DNA of 64,000 nt. It comes from Muribaculaceae bacterium (GTDB taxonomy: Bacteria > Bacteroidota > Bacteroidia > Bacteroidales > Muribaculaceae). Location: the NCBI GenBank assembly GCA_028689665.1, contig JAQVCR010000002.1, positions 140,570 to 204,569 on the forward strand. The letters are read 5' to 3'. Below are positions 46,597-56,740 of the stretch, piece after piece. Each line of letters begins with the position of its first letter. The first letter of the stretch is position 1. A program made the translations under genes and the position numbers. The notes under the pieces were generated by a model, which was not told the DNA's origin, made no database searches, and saw only the letters and a list, made by a program, of their open reading frames with translations.

Positions 46597-49014
46597 TTAG
46601 AAATTTAGTGATAATCTCACGTTTATCTGTCGGCGAGTAAGGTAATTTGGTACAGCATATTGTAGATTATTTACATCGGTTACCCAGTAATAACTACTAA
46701 CATTTGAAATATCGAATAAATTAAATACGTCTACCCCCAGCCAAATACTCTTAAAGTGTCGCCAGAAATTGTAAGGTCTGACTCCATTCTTCGGAGCGCC
46801 TACTAGTTGATATGATATTCCTATATCGATACGCTTATATGCCGGAGTACGGAAATATGCTTCATCGCGAGTAGTGCGTGGAGCAGTAGTGGGAAGTCCG
46901 TCGGAGAATATTGCACGAAGGTTGAATTTCATTTTAGGGAATCTTGGGAAATAATCTTGGAAGAAAAGAGCAAAGCTATAGCGTTGGTCGGTTGGGCGAG
47001 GCACTTTCTTGCCATTAAGTTCTTCTTGTGTTTTCATTAGCGAGAAGCTAATCCACGAGTCGGTACCTGGGACAAATTGTCCGAAAAATTTAAAATCTAC
47101 CCCGGCAACATATCCGCTCGATTCATTGCGTCCGGAATATACCATTTTAAGATTGTCGATCTCGTAAGGTATCAAGTTTGCCAGATTTTTATAATATAAT
47201 TCTGCAGTCAATTTGAAAGGTCGTTCCATAGCTCTAAATGTGTAGTCGCCCCCCATAATAAGTTGAATGCTTCGCTGAGATTTAATTTTATTATTTAATT
47301 GGATATATCCATTTCTGTTCTCATCAATTATTTCTTCGCGATATTCTTTATAGAAAGGAGATTGATAGTATAATCCACCTGCAAGACGGAGAGAAAAGCG
47401 CTCGTTGGCAGCAGGAACGAACCCTACACTGATACGAGGGCTTACAAGAAACTCTTTATTAAAATCCCAATAAGAAAATCTTATGCCGCCATTAAAAATA
47501 AATAGACCGGTATTAGTGAGCAACTTGTAGCTGTCTTGAGCAAAGAAAGCGAGTCGGTTAGATGATACGTCGTTATTAGATGTCAGATTATATATTACAT
47601 CTATTCCATTACCAATAACCGGCAGAGAATAACCGGCAGAGTCGCGTAATTCCCATTCTTTTTGGCGGTCGTGAATGCTTTCATGTTTAAATGTTAATCC
47701 GTAAGTTATATTGTTACGATTAATAGAAGTGTTTCCTTTTAGTCCTAAAGAAAATACGCTCATTTTTAAGCGGTTGCGTGCATGTTCTCGGTATTTTCCT
47801 ACTCCAAGTTCACCGCCTATGTTTGAGCTGTTTTCGCTTCCATTTGTTCCAGCTTCATCGAGCCAATATTCTCCCGATATATCGTAAGCAACAAGTTCAT
47901 TAGTCAGGTATCCGCTAGCGAGAAGTGTGAAGTCGGTAGATTTTGACAGCTTATAATTTAACGACAACGCTCCGAAATAAGTTTCAAATTTATCTTTTTC
48001 TTGTCCATCAAAATATACAGTGAATTGCTTAACATTTTCCGAAGTACCGAAGCTCGTAGAGCGATTGGTTGGGGTAAATCGGTAGTTGTTAAGTGCGATA
48101 TTCCCTAAGAACGTTGCTTTTAACTTATCGTTGAATTTATATCCTAAAAAAGTCTGATAATCAAGGAATTGAGGGTCGTATTCTCCTTTCGATTCCAAAG
48201 ACCCTAGTAGCGAGGCATTTCGCTTATATCTTATACCGTGCAATTGCGAGAATTTCCCATTATTCTGCCCAAAAGCTCCACTTGCACCTAACAGGCTAAG
48301 AGCTAACGCACCTTCAATCTTTTCTGGTTCACGGTACGTGATGTCGAGAACCGATGACATTTTGTCGGAATACTCAGCCGAAAACCCGCCGGTAGAGAAC
48401 GACACATTTCCCACCATATCGGGGTTTATAATACTCAATCCCTCTTGCTGTCCCGAGCTGATAAGTTGAGGACGATACACTTCTATTCCATTAATATATA
48501 CACTATTTTCGTCGTAGCTGCCACCGCGTACCATATATTGCGAGCTCATTTCGTTCTTCGAGCTTACACCAGCCATAGTGCTCAACATCGACTCTATGCC
48601 ACCACCGCTTACGTCAGGCGATAGCTTATAGCTTTTTGCGTCGAGAGCTTGCATTTGTGTAGTTTGCTTTTTGAATTCAGTTACTTGAAGCTCTTGTAAT
48701 TCGTGAGATGTTTTATACAGCCTTACATTTAGTGTCATTTCACCTTTAGCATCTATGAGCTTGCGAATATCTTCTTTATATCCAATGCAATTAAATATAA
48801 GTTCGATAGTATCTCTTTTAGCCACATTTAGAGAGTAGTCGCCTTTTAAATCAGAAGTTACGCCAATAGCAGTGCCTCCGATGCGTATCGTAGCAAATTC
48901 GATAGGGTTATTGTCGGCATCTATAACTTTTCCCGAAATTTTTACTTGAGCCGAGATATAAACAGCTTGGAAAAATATCAATAAAAGGAATAATATATAT
49001 CTAATATTTGTCAT
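46597..49014 (-). CDS. TonB-dependent outer-membrane receptor
   Basis: An 805-residue protein with a signal peptide (cleaved after YISAQ) and a carboxypeptidase-regulatory-like N-terminal domain (about 25-105, ISGKVIDADNNPIEFATIRI). A TonB plug follows (about 130-235, SQYMVRGGSYDENSVYINGIEVY), then a 22-strand-type beta-barrel ending in the aromatic residue of NVRLSLNF. No SusD partner is next to it, so it is not a classic Sus pair. The substrate is unknown; its single-gene layout gives no clue. Confidence 0.9.
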   Translation of the reverse strand: MTNIRYILFLLLIFFQAVYISAQVKISGKVIDADNNPIEFATIRIGGTAIGVTSDLKGDYSLNVAKRDTIELIFNCIGYKEDIRKLIDAKGEMTLNVRLYKTSHELQELQVTEFKKQTTQMQALDAKSYKLSPDVSGGGIESMLSTMAGVSSKNEMSSQYMVRGGSYDENSVYINGIEVYRPQLISSGQQEGLSIINPDMVGNVSFSTGGFSAEYSDKMSSVLDITYREPEKIEGALALSLLGASGAFGQNNGKFSQLHGIRYKRNASLLGSLESKGEYDPQFLDYQTFLGYKFNDKLKATFLGNIALNNYRFTPTNRSTSFGTSENVKQFTVYFDGQEKDKFETYFGALSLNYKLSKSTDFTLLASGYLTNELVAYDISGEYWLDEAGTNGSENSSNIGGELGVGKYREHARNRLKMSVFSLGLKGNTSINRNNITYGLTFKHESIHDRQKEWELRDSAGYSLPVIGNGIDVIYNLTSNNDVSSNRLAFFAQDSYKLLTNTGLFIFNGGIRFSYWDFNKEFLVSPRISVGFVPAANERFSLRLAGGLYYQSPFYKEYREEIIDENRNGYIQLNNKIKSQRSIQLIMGGDYTFRAMERPFKLTAELYYKNLANLIPYEIDNLKMVYSGRNESSGYVAGVDFKFFGQFVPGTDSWISFSLMKTQEELNGKKVPRPTDQRYSFALFFQDYFPRFPKMKFNLRAIFSDGLPTTAPRTTRDEAYFRTPAYKRIDIGISYQLVGAPKNGVRPYNFWRHFKSIWLGVDVFNLFDISNVSSYYWVTDVNNLQYAVPNYLTRRQINVRLSLNF

Positions 49015-49045
49015 TTTTTTTAATTAAAGTGTGCCATGTTGAGTA

Positions 49046-49065
49046 AATACACTCAAATACACTCA
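49046..49065. repeat. Two tandem 10-base repeats before the TonB receptor gene
   Basis: The unit aatacactca occurs twice without a gap, 32 bases upstream of the minus-strand start at 49014. It could be a protein-binding site or chance in an AT-rich gap. No minus-strand TAnnTTTG box was found in this gap. Confidence 0.35.
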
Positions 49066-49158
49066 ATATTAACGATAAAACGCCAATAAAATTATATTCA
49101 TCTTTAGCTTTATGGGTAATTATCAATATTCATTACATATACAAAAATGATTAAATAC

Positions 49159-49188
49159 TTGCGAATTTAAAAAGTATATGTAACTTTG
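49159..49188 (+). promoter_or_regulatory. Promoter of fabI
   Basis: TTG at 49159-49161, 19 bases, then taactttg at 49181-49188: a full-spacing match to the Bacteroidetes -33/-7 pattern. Start near 49195 gives a leader of about 50 bases to the ATG at 49246. Confidence 0.8.
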
Positions 49189-49245
49189 CACCGATAATGC
49201 ACAACTTTTCAAAATGTGTGCAATTATATAACTAAATTTTTAATA

Positions 49246-50103
49246 ATGAGTTACAATCTTCTTAAAGGGAAAAGAGGTATCGTTTTTGGTGCCTTGAATG
49301 ATATGAGTATCGCATGGAAGGTAGCAGAGAAAGCTGTTGCTGAAGGCGCTCATATTACTCTAACTAATACACCCGTAGCAGTGCGAATGGGTGAAGTTTC
49401 ACAGCTAGGAGAAAAATTAAATGCAGAGATAATCCCTGCAGATGCAACCAATGTTGACGATTTGAAATTGGTTTTTGAACGTTCAATGGAAGTGTTGGGA
49501 GGAAAAATCGATTTTGTTTTACACTCAATCGGTATGTCGCCAAATGTACGTAAAAAACGTTTATACGATGATTTGGATTATGATTTATTAGATAAGACTC
49601 TTGATATTTCGGCAGTTTCATTTCATAAAATGCTTCAAGTAGCTAAGAAATTAGATGCAATAAGCGATAATGGAAGTATTGTTGCATTGTCTTATGTTGC
49701 TGCTCAACGTACATTATTTGGATATAATGATATGGCAGATGCAAAAGCATTGTTAGAATCTATTGCTAGAAGTTTTGGCTATATTTATGGTCGAGAACAC
49801 GGCGTGCGCATTAATACTATATCACAATCACCAACATTGACAACAGCCGGTAGTGGGGTTAAGGGAATGGAGTCGCTTATGGACTTTGCTAATCGTATGT
49901 CGCCACTAGGAAACGCCACAGCCGACGAGTGTGCTGATTATTGTATGGTAATGTTTAGCGACTTGACAAAGAAAGTAACAATGCAGAATCTATTCCATGA
50001 TGGAGGATTCTCGAGTATGGGTATGAGCCTTCGTGCGATGGACCAATACGAAAAGAGCTTCGACGAATATAGGAATGAGGACGGAACAATTCAATACGGT
50101 TAA
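49246..50103 (+). CDS. fabI: Enoyl-[acyl-carrier-protein] reductase (NADH)
   Basis: FabI reduces the enoyl-ACP double bond in the last step of each fatty acid elongation cycle. The protein begins MSYNLLKGKRGIVFGALND, with the cofactor-binding glycine region typical of FabI. It has the active-site Tyr and Lys in GYNDMADAK (Y-x6-K) and the C-terminal NLFHDGGFSSMGMS. I chose the ATG at 49246 over the track's 49216 because relatives start directly before this segment. The extra ten codons would begin only about 20 bases after the predicted transcription start. Confidence 0.94.
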   Translation: MSYNLLKGKRGIVFGALNDMSIAWKVAEKAVAEGAHITLTNTPVAVRMGEVSQLGEKLNAEIIPADATNVDDLKLVFERSMEVLGGKIDFVLHSIGMSPNVRKKRLYDDLDYDLLDKTLDISAVSFHKMLQVAKKLDAISDNGSIVALSYVAAQRTLFGYNDMADAKALLESIARSFGYIYGREHGVRINTISQSPTLTTAGSGVKGMESLMDFANRMSPLGNATADECADYCMVMFSDLTKKVTMQNLFHDGGFSSMGMSLRAMDQYEKSFDEYRNEDGTIQYG

Positions 50104-50123
50104 TCTTTGTATAGTTATAATAG

Positions 50124-50166
50124 AAATCGAGGTGAATACAGCAATGTACTCACCTCGATTTTTTTA
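50124..50166. terminator. Bidirectional terminator between fabI and clpB
   Basis: A perfect 12-bp stem (aaatcgaggtga with tcacctcgattt), a 14-base loop and a run of T on the right. It lies between the converging genes fabI and clpB. Confidence 0.92.
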
Positions 50167-50182
50167 GTATATAAATTATTTT

Positions 50183-52774
50183 CTAATTACTGAAGAATAA
50201 TTTTCCATCTTTTGCATCAATAACAATAGGGACATCGCGATTAACTCGCTGAGCCAGAATGTCTTTTGATAATTCATTAAGAACAAGTCGATGAATGGCA
50301 CGTTTCACCGGTCTTGCACCGAACTCGGGGTCGTAACCTTCTTTGCCTAACAGCTCAAGAGCAGCCTGTGTTACATTAAGAGTAATACCATTAGCTTCGA
50401 GAGTTTTCTTGATAGAATTAATCTGCAGAGCTACTATCTCTTGTATTTCGGCTTCGTTAAGAGGCGTGAACATAATAATCTCATCTATACGATTCAGAAA
50501 CTCGGGTCGAATGTTTTGTTTCAACAATTCCAGTACATCTTTCTTTGTCGACTCGATAATTTCATTACGATTATATTCGGTCATTTTCTCCATTCTCTCT
50601 CTTATAAGGCTTGAGCCCATATTAGAGGTCATTATGATAATAGTGTTCTTGAAGTTTACAAGTCTGCCTTTATTATCTGTCAATCTGCCGTCATCAAGGA
50701 CTTGCAAAAGCACGTTGAATACATCAGGATTAGCCTTTTCAATTTCATCAAAAAGTACTACCGAATATGGTTTACGCCTTACAGCTTCGGTAAGCTGTCC
50801 GCCTTCTTCATAACCCACATATCCCGGAGGCGAACCAATAAGTCGGGTAACCGAGAATTTTTCTTGATATTCGCTCATATCGATACGAGTCATCATATTT
50901 TCATCGTCAAACAGATATTCTGCAAGAGCTTTTGCAAGTTCTGTTTTACCGACACCCGTTGTGCCAAGGAAAATGAACGAACCGATAGGACGGCGAGGGT
51001 CGTTAAGCCCTGCACGGCTACGTCTTACCGCATCGGCAATAGCTCTAATAGCGTCTTCTTGTCCTACAACGCGATGATGCAATTCTTCTTCAAGGTGCAA
51101 GAGTTTATCCTTCTCACTTTGTACCATTTTCATTACCGGTATACCAGTCCAGCGAGATACAATATCGGCAATATCTTCGGCATCGACTTCTTCTTTTATC
51201 ATAGCTTTGTCGCCTTGCATAATTTTCAGCTGTTCTTGGATATTCTTGTTGTCATCTTCTTTCTTTTTGATGCTTGAATATCTTATTTCGGCTACTTTTG
51301 CATAGTCGCCCTCGCGCTCGGCACGCTCAGCTTCAAAGTTTAGATGCTCTATGTCGATCTTATTCTGTTGAATTTTGTTGATAAGCTCTTTTTCGGCTTG
51401 CCATTTAGCTTTATATTGTTTCTCTTCTTCACGCAAGTCGGCTAGCTCTTTATCAATAAGTTTGATTTTGTCTTTGTCGCCTTCGCGTTTAATTGCTTCG
51501 CGTTCAATTTCAAGCTGAGCAATTTTTCGAGTAATTTCGTCGAGAGCCTGAGGCACCGAGTCGATCTCAAGACGTAATTTTGCAGCAGCCTCGTCAATCA
51601 AGTCGATAGCTTTATCGGGCAGAAAACGGTCGGTGATGTATCTTTCGGACAATTGTACAGCCGAAATGATAGCTTCGTCACGAATCCTTACTTTGTGGTG
51701 ATTTTCGTATCTCTCTTTAAGCCCACGAAGTATTGCGATTGCGCTCATCTCGTCGGGTTCATCGACCATTACTTTTTGGAAACGTCGTTCGAGAGCTTTA
51801 TCTTTTTCAAAATATTTCTGGTATTCGTCGAGAGTAGTTGCTCCTATACTTCTTAATTCGCCACGAGCAAGGGCAGGTTTAAGAATGTTAGCGGCGTCCA
51901 TAGCGCCTTCGCCTTTACCCGCACCCACCAGAGTGTGAATCTCGTCGATGAAAAGGATAATCTCGCCATCAGATTGAATAACTTCGTTGACAACTGCTTT
52001 AAGTCGTTCTTCAAATTCTCCTTTATATTTAGCTCCGGCAACAAGCGCACCCATATCGAGCGAGAATACTTGTTTGCTCTTTAGATTTTCGGGGACATCG
52101 CCACGCTCGATACGTTGAGCCAGCCCTTCAGCAATAGCGGTCTTTCCGGTACCGGGCTCGCCGATAAGCATAGGGTTGTTCTTCGTACGTCGGCTCAATA
52201 TTTGAAGTACACGTCTTATTTCATCGTCTCTACCAATTACCGGGTCTAGTTTACCTTCGCGAGCTCTCTCGTTAAGGTTTATAGAATATTTGCTTAGTGC
52301 ATTGTAAGAGTCTTCGGCACTCTGGTCGGTTGCTTTCTTACCTTTTCGAAGCTCGGCGACAGCTGCAGATAATTCCTTCTCGGCAACACCGGCATCTTTA
52401 AGAATGGTTGACGCATTGCTTTTTATTAAGAAAAGTCCGGCAAGCATAGCTTCAATTGTTACATATTCATCGCCAATATTTTTTGAGTAGTCGATGGCTT
52501 TCTGAAGTGCATCGTTAGACTCGCGACTTAGATACGGCTCGCCACCACCGCTGACTTTTGGCAATGAATTAATGCTCTGTTCAATTTCAGAGTTTATCAT
52601 AGCTGTGTTTGCTCCGAGTTTTTGGAAGATGAATTTAACTACCGATTCGCCTTCATCAATTACTGCTTTTAGCAAATGCACCGGCTCGATTGCTTGGTTG
52701 TTATTCGTTCGGCATATTTCAACCGCTTTCTGAATAACTTCTTGTGATTTGATTGTAAAGTTGTTGAAATTCAT
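50183..52774 (-). CDS. clpB: ATP-dependent disaggregase ClpB
   Basis: ClpB rescues aggregated proteins together with DnaK. The 863-residue protein has the full layout: N-terminal double Clp repeat (about 1-150), first AAA+ module with Walker A GEPGTGKT (about 205) and Walker [15 protein letters not shown], a coiled-coil middle domain (about 410-525), and second AAA+ module with [14 protein letters not shown] (about 605) and [14 protein letters not shown]. Length is typical. I found no clear -7 box upstream on the minus strand, so its control (usually heat-shock linked) cannot be read here. Confidence 0.97.
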   Translation of the reverse strand: MNFNNFTIKSQEVIQKAVEICRTNNNQAIEPVHLLKAVIDEGESVVKFIFQKLGANTAMINSEIEQSINSLPKVSGGGEPYLSRESNDALQKAIDYSKNIGDEYVTIEAMLAGLFLIKSNASTILKDAGVAEKELSAAVAELRKGKKATDQSAEDSYNALSKYSINLNERAREGKLDPVIGRDDEIRRVLQILSRRTKNNPMLIGEPGTGKTAIAEGLAQRIERGDVPENLKSKQVFSLDMGALVAGAKYKGEFEERLKAVVNEVIQSDGEIILFIDEIHTLVGAGKGEGAMDAANILKPALARGELRSIGATTLDEYQKYFEKDKALERRFQKVMVDEPDEMSAIAILRGLKERYENHHKVRIRDEAIISAVQLSERYITDRFLPDKAIDLIDEAAAKLRLEIDSVPQALDEITRKIAQLEIEREAIKREGDKDKIKLIDKELADLREEEKQYKAKWQAEKELINKIQQNKIDIEHLNFEAERAEREGDYAKVAEIRYSSIKKKEDDNKNIQEQLKIMQGDKAMIKEEVDAEDIADIVSRWTGIPVMKMVQSEKDKLLHLEEELHHRVVGQEDAIRAIADAVRRSRAGLNDPRRPIGSFIFLGTTGVGKTELAKALAEYLFDDENMMTRIDMSEYQEKFSVTRLIGSPPGYVGYEEGGQLTEAVRRKPYSVVLFDEIEKANPDVFNVLLQVLDDGRLTDNKGRLVNFKNTIIIMTSNMGSSLIRERMEKMTEYNRNEIIESTKKDVLELLKQNIRPEFLNRIDEIIMFTPLNEAEIQEIVALQINSIKKTLEANGITLNVTQAALELLGKEGYDPEFGARPVKRAIHRLVLNELSKDILAQRVNRDVPIVIDAKDGKLFFSN

Positions 52775-53082
52775 ATAAGTAATTTATTTAATTCTTTTTT
52801 GTTTTTAGTCTGTAATCTCTAAACAAACTATTGTATTAAATGTTGCTGACATTCGTGTAATATAGATGCAATATCTATGCCAAAGAAGATAATGTGCCTC
52901 ATGGAGTGTTATATTAGGATATGACAAAATTGCTCTATTCAGTGCCTTTTTGGCAATATTATTTACACTCTTTCGATAAGCGTATTTGCGCATTTAGGTG
53001 TATGGTAATTTCACATTGTGTCCTGCTACGACTTCCATTTTTAATTATTATCTTTGCACTCTATTATGTAAAATAATTAAAG
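52775..53082. other. Intergenic region between divergent clpB and tgt
   Basis: This gap of 308 bases contains the -7 box of tgt at its right end. It also holds a 62-codon minus-strand ORF (52805-52993) with an unconvincing composition and no recognisable motif. I found no inverted repeat typical of a heat-shock operator and no RNA gene. Confidence 0.4.
53049..53056 (+). promoter_or_regulatory. -7 box for tgt
   Basis: tatctttg matches TAnnTTTG exactly, 27 bases before the tgt ATG. No TTG is seen at the expected spacing. Confidence 0.5.
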
Positions 53083-54213
53083 ATGGATTTTGAATTAATT
53101 TCTAACGATATAAACAGCTCGGCTCGTGCCGGACTAATAACTACCGATCATGGACAGATTGAAACGCCAATTTTTATGCCGGTCGGTACGGTCGGTTCTG
53201 TAAAGGCAGTGCATGCGCATGAATTGAAAGAGGATATTAAGGCGCAGATTATTCTTGGTAACACTTATCATCTCTATTTACGTCCCGGCACACAGATTCT
53301 AGAGCAGGCAGGCGGGTTGCATAAGTTTAACAGCTGGAATGGACCTATCTTGACCGACAGCGGTGGATTTCAGGTGTTTTCACTTTCGGCTAATCGAAAG
53401 TTGAAGGAGGAGGGCGCATATTTCCGCTCGCATATCGATGGCAGCAAGCATCTATTCACGCCCGAAGGAGTTGTAGACATTCAGCGTTCTATTGGAGCCG
53501 ATATAATGATGGCTCTCGATGAGTGTCCACCCGGACAGTCGGAATACGATTATGCAAAGAAGTCGCTAGGGCTAACTCAGCGTTGGCTTAAACGAGGCTG
53601 GGATCGTTTTAATGCTACCGAAGGAAAGTATGGTTATCGTCAGACGTTTTTCCCAATTGTTCAAGGTTGTGTGTATCCCGATTTGCGACGAGAGTCGGCT
53701 AAGTTTGTAGCCGATCTTGGTGCCGATGGCAATGCTATCGGAGGGCTTGCAGTGGGCGAGCCTACAGAGAAAATGTATGAGATGATAGAACTTGTGAATG
53801 AGATACTACCGACGTCAAAGCCTCGCTATCTTATGGGTGTAGGCACACCGGCTAATATTCTCGAAGCCATTGAGCGAGGAGTAGACATGATGGATTGTGT
53901 GATGCCTACACGCAATGGCCGTAACGGAATGCTCTTCACGCAGCATGGAATAATGAATATGCGCAACAAGAAGTGGGCCGACGATTTTTCGCCTATTCAA
54001 GAAGATGGAGCATCGTATGTCGATGTTCAATATTCTAAGGCTTATCTTCGCCATTTGTTTATAAGTCAAGAATTGTTAGCGATGCAGATTGCCTCGATTC
54101 ATAATCTGGCATTTTATTTATGGCTGGTGAAAGAAGCTAGAAAGCATATTCTAGCCGGCGACTTTAAGCAATGGAAAGATGAAATGGTGATTAATGTTAC
54201 TCGACGTCTATAA
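53083..54213 (+). CDS. tgt: tRNA-guanine (queuine) transglycosylase
   Basis: Tgt exchanges guanine 34 of GUN-anticodon tRNAs for the queuine precursor. The 376-residue TIM-barrel protein has ILTDSGGFQVFSL, GGLAVGEP and DCVMPTRNGRNGMLF, all family signatures. The usual zinc-binding cluster (CxCxxC...H) is not present: the matching stretch reads EDGASYVDVQYSKAYLRHLF with no cysteine. From memory, Bacteroidales Tgt proteins share this loss, so the enzyme is probably still functional. The lptF/lptG-type gene follows 14 bases downstream. Confidence 0.94.
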   Translation: MDFELISNDINSSARAGLITTDHGQIETPIFMPVGTVGSVKAVHAHELKEDIKAQIILGNTYHLYLRPGTQILEQAGGLHKFNSWNGPILTDSGGFQVFSLSANRKLKEEGAYFRSHIDGSKHLFTPEGVVDIQRSIGADIMMALDECPPGQSEYDYAKKSLGLTQRWLKRGWDRFNATEGKYGYRQTFFPIVQGCVYPDLRRESAKFVADLGADGNAIGGLAVGEPTEKMYEMIELVNEILPTSKPRYLMGVGTPANILEAIERGVDMMDCVMPTRNGRNGMLFTQHGIMNMRNKKWADDFSPIQEDGASYVDVQYSKAYLRHLFISQELLAMQIASIHNLAFYLWLVKEARKHILAGDFKQWKDEMVINVTRRL

Positions 54214-54227
54214 AATTAAAATATACG

Positions 54228-55373
54228 ATGAAATTAAAATTTCCAAATTGGTCATCATTTCTCAAATTTTATAAGAATAAAAATTATAAGTTCCGCATCG
54301 AGGGGATTAAGACTCTCGATTGGTATATTATTCGTAAGTTTCTAGGGTCATACGTCTTTTCGATAGTGTTGCTGCTTACGATTGTTGTTGTGTTTGATAT
54401 TAATGAAAAACTAGATTCGATGCTTAAAGCACCGTTGAAAGATACTGTTTTCGACTATTTTGTAAATTTTTTGCCGTATTTTGCTAATCAATTCAGCCCT
54501 CTGTTTACGTTTATAGCAGTGATTTTCTTTACTTCAAAGATGGCTGATAATTCGGAGATAATAGCCATCCTTTCGAGCGGTGTGAGCTTTAAACGCCTGA
54601 TGCTGCCATATATGTTTGCTGCCACAGTGATTGCCGCCATGACCTTTTCGCTTAGTGCTTATATAATTCCGCCGGCAAATGTGAAACGCATTGCATATAC
54701 TAATAAATATGTAAAAAATAAAAAGGTAGACTATGGCTCGAATATTCAGCTCCAAGTTACGCCCGGAGTGATTGCGTATATGTCGAGATATGATAATTAT
54801 TCAAAGACAGGCTATCGCTTTTCGCTTGAGAAATTTGATAAAAAGGTGCTTAAATCCAGGCTTACGGCTCAATCAATAAAATACGACACTCTATATCGCT
54901 GGACTGTTCGCGATTATGTGATTCGTGATTTTAAGGGTCTTAAAGAGGAAATTAAGCAAGGCTCGCAGTTGGATACGATTATATCTATCGAGCCAAAAGA
55001 TTTTTTGATTGCCGTTAACGACCAAGAGATGCTCACTACTCCGGAGTTGCGCAGATATATCAACAAGCAGAAGGAGCGTGGTGTGGCAAATATAAAGAAC
55101 TTTGAGATAGAACTCGAACGCCGCTATGCCATGACGGCTGCCGCATATATATTGACTCTTATCGGGATGTCGCTATCATCGCGCAAGGTGAGAGGCGGAA
55201 TGGGTGTGAACATAGGCATTGGTATTGTGCTAAGTTTCTCTTACATTTTATTCTCCACTGTTACGGCATCGTTTGCCGTGTCGGGCTTAACATCTCCGAT
55301 GATAGCAATGTGGATTCCTAATGCTATTTATATCATTATTGCTGTATATCTATATCGCAAAGCCGCTGTATAA
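54228..55373 (+). CDS. LptF/LptG-family lipopolysaccharide export permease
   Basis: A 381-residue permease of the YjgP/YjgQ family that forms the membrane part of the Lpt exporter with LptB. It has the expected layout: helices near the N-terminus (FLGSYVFSIVLLLTIVVVFDINE), a periplasmic beta-jellyroll domain in the middle (about 150-270), and three helices at the C-terminus (GGMGVNIGIGIVLSFSYILFS). I cannot say whether it is LptF or LptG. It is 14 bases downstream of tgt. Confidence 0.9.
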   Translation: MKLKFPNWSSFLKFYKNKNYKFRIEGIKTLDWYIIRKFLGSYVFSIVLLLTIVVVFDINEKLDSMLKAPLKDTVFDYFVNFLPYFANQFSPLFTFIAVIFFTSKMADNSEIIAILSSGVSFKRLMLPYMFAATVIAAMTFSLSAYIIPPANVKRIAYTNKYVKNKKVDYGSNIQLQVTPGVIAYMSRYDNYSKTGYRFSLEKFDKKVLKSRLTAQSIKYDTLYRWTVRDYVIRDFKGLKEEIKQGSQLDTIISIEPKDFLIAVNDQEMLTTPELRRYINKQKERGVANIKNFEIELERRYAMTAAAYILTLIGMSLSSRKVRGGMGVNIGIGIVLSFSYILFSTVTASFAVSGLTSPMIAMWIPNAIYIIIAVYLYRKAAV

Positions 55374-55411
55374 TAATGTTATGATTCAAATGCTATTTTC
55401 GCCACATATTA

Positions 55412-56601
55412 ATGATTACACTCTCTGTCGCTCTTTTGGGTTGCCATAACGGGCAGATAGAGATGCGTCTTAACGATGCCGACAGCTGTATGGCTAAGTA
55501 CCCCGATTCGGCACTGTCAATACTATAAACTATTGGGATTGATTCTATATATAATAGCGAGCAGAAAGCCCGTTACGCATTATTGCTCACGCAAGCTCAA
55601 TATAAATGTTATTATCCATTCGCCAGCGATTCGATTATCAATATCGCCCACGACTATTACACATCGGGAGATATGCATATTCAGGCAATGATATATAAGT
55701 GAGATGTAGAGCAAGAGCTTGGTAATTCATTAGAGGCAATAGAACTGTATAAAAAAGCCGAATCTGAGATGCCTGTCGATGATTACGAGAGCCTTGGTTA
55801 TGTGAATATGAGATTAGGAAATATATTTAGAAATTCATATATCGAGAATAATGAGCCAATAGAGAGATACAGAAAAGCATTTAATTATTACTCATTATCA
55901 GGAAATAAGAAATACCAACAAACATGTCTAGGTGTAATTGGTGCATTATATAGAAATTTGCATCGCGACAGCGCATATATATATAAATATGGCTATTGAG
56001 ATAAATAAACAAATGAATGATTCGGCAAGTTATTATACTAATCTTAATCTTATAGCAAAGACTTATGATCTCGATTCTATGGCGACAAAAGCCAAAGATA
56101 TATGCATAATGATTTTCTTACTCGACTTGAACAAGCTAAGAATAAAATTGAATCAAATATTGAGGTTGATGGTCTTGATTATAATTTAGTTAAGAGGTTG
56201 AATCAAGCTATCTCGAGACAAGTGTGTCTTATTAAGAATCTTATCGACAGGAGTATGACAGCTCCGGAAAATGAAAAATTCTTAAAGGATTTTAGAATAC
56301 AGATTTCTACTGCCAGACTGAGCGAAAGTGTGTGGAGCGATTTGCGTTTTTATGTCGATGCCACTAATAATAATATCATCAAAAAATTAGCCGAGGAAAA
56401 TCCGGAGTTGACTCCTTTAGAATTAAATTTTTAGTCCTTATGTGCTGTGATTTCTCGATGGGTGAGATTATGCTGTGTATGGGCTACACCAATATGCGTT
56501 CGGCTATGAATCGTCGACAATATATTGTAAAAAAATTGGGTATTACAACTTCACTTGAGGAATACCTAAATAATTATATGAAAAACAAGACTCTATTGTA
56601 A
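55412..56601 (+). pseudogene. Decayed TPR/LuxR-like regulator
   Basis: Read across frames, this stretch encodes a Bacteroidales regulator with a lipoprotein-like start (VALLGCHN), TPR-like helices (LGNSLEAIELYKKAESEM) and a C-terminal HTH (FSMGEIMLCMGYTNMRSAMNRR). The frame is broken several times. A TAA lies at 55526 and a TGA at 55700, both in the frame that continues to 55999. A frame change follows near the AT-repeat around 55985, another near 56095, and a last one at the T run around 56431, after which the HTH runs on in a third frame to the TAA at 56599. No membrane helix remains between the TPR and HTH parts. Homopolymer errors could explain two shifts, but not the two in-frame stops. 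Confidence 0.8.
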
Positions 56602-56728
56602 CTTAATTGCCATCATTAATGCTCGAATGACGCATTGTGAACTTTTTGTTTTGTAACACGCTTATATATAGTGCGTTGCGAAATGAACTATGAGCTTCTA
56701 TGTAGACACTTTATTCAACTATATTTTA

Positions 56729-56736
56729 TAACTTTG
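56729..56736 (+). promoter_or_regulatory. -7 box left in front of the chimeric pseudogene
   Basis: taactttg matches TAnnTTTG and lies 29 bases before ATGAAAAAAACAGTG (56766), probably the original gene start. That start now runs into a TAG after five codons. Confidence 0.5.
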
Positions 56737-56740
56737 CTTC

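Noticed and set aside
50343-51277. Long plus-strand ORFs of 156 and 191 codons inside clpB
   Set aside because: They are antisense shadows of the clearly coding minus-strand clpB gene.
52805-52993. 62-codon minus-strand ORF between clpB and tgt
   Set aside because: No -7 box, no motif, odd residue composition (many His, Tyr and Ile); probably chance in an AT-rich gap.
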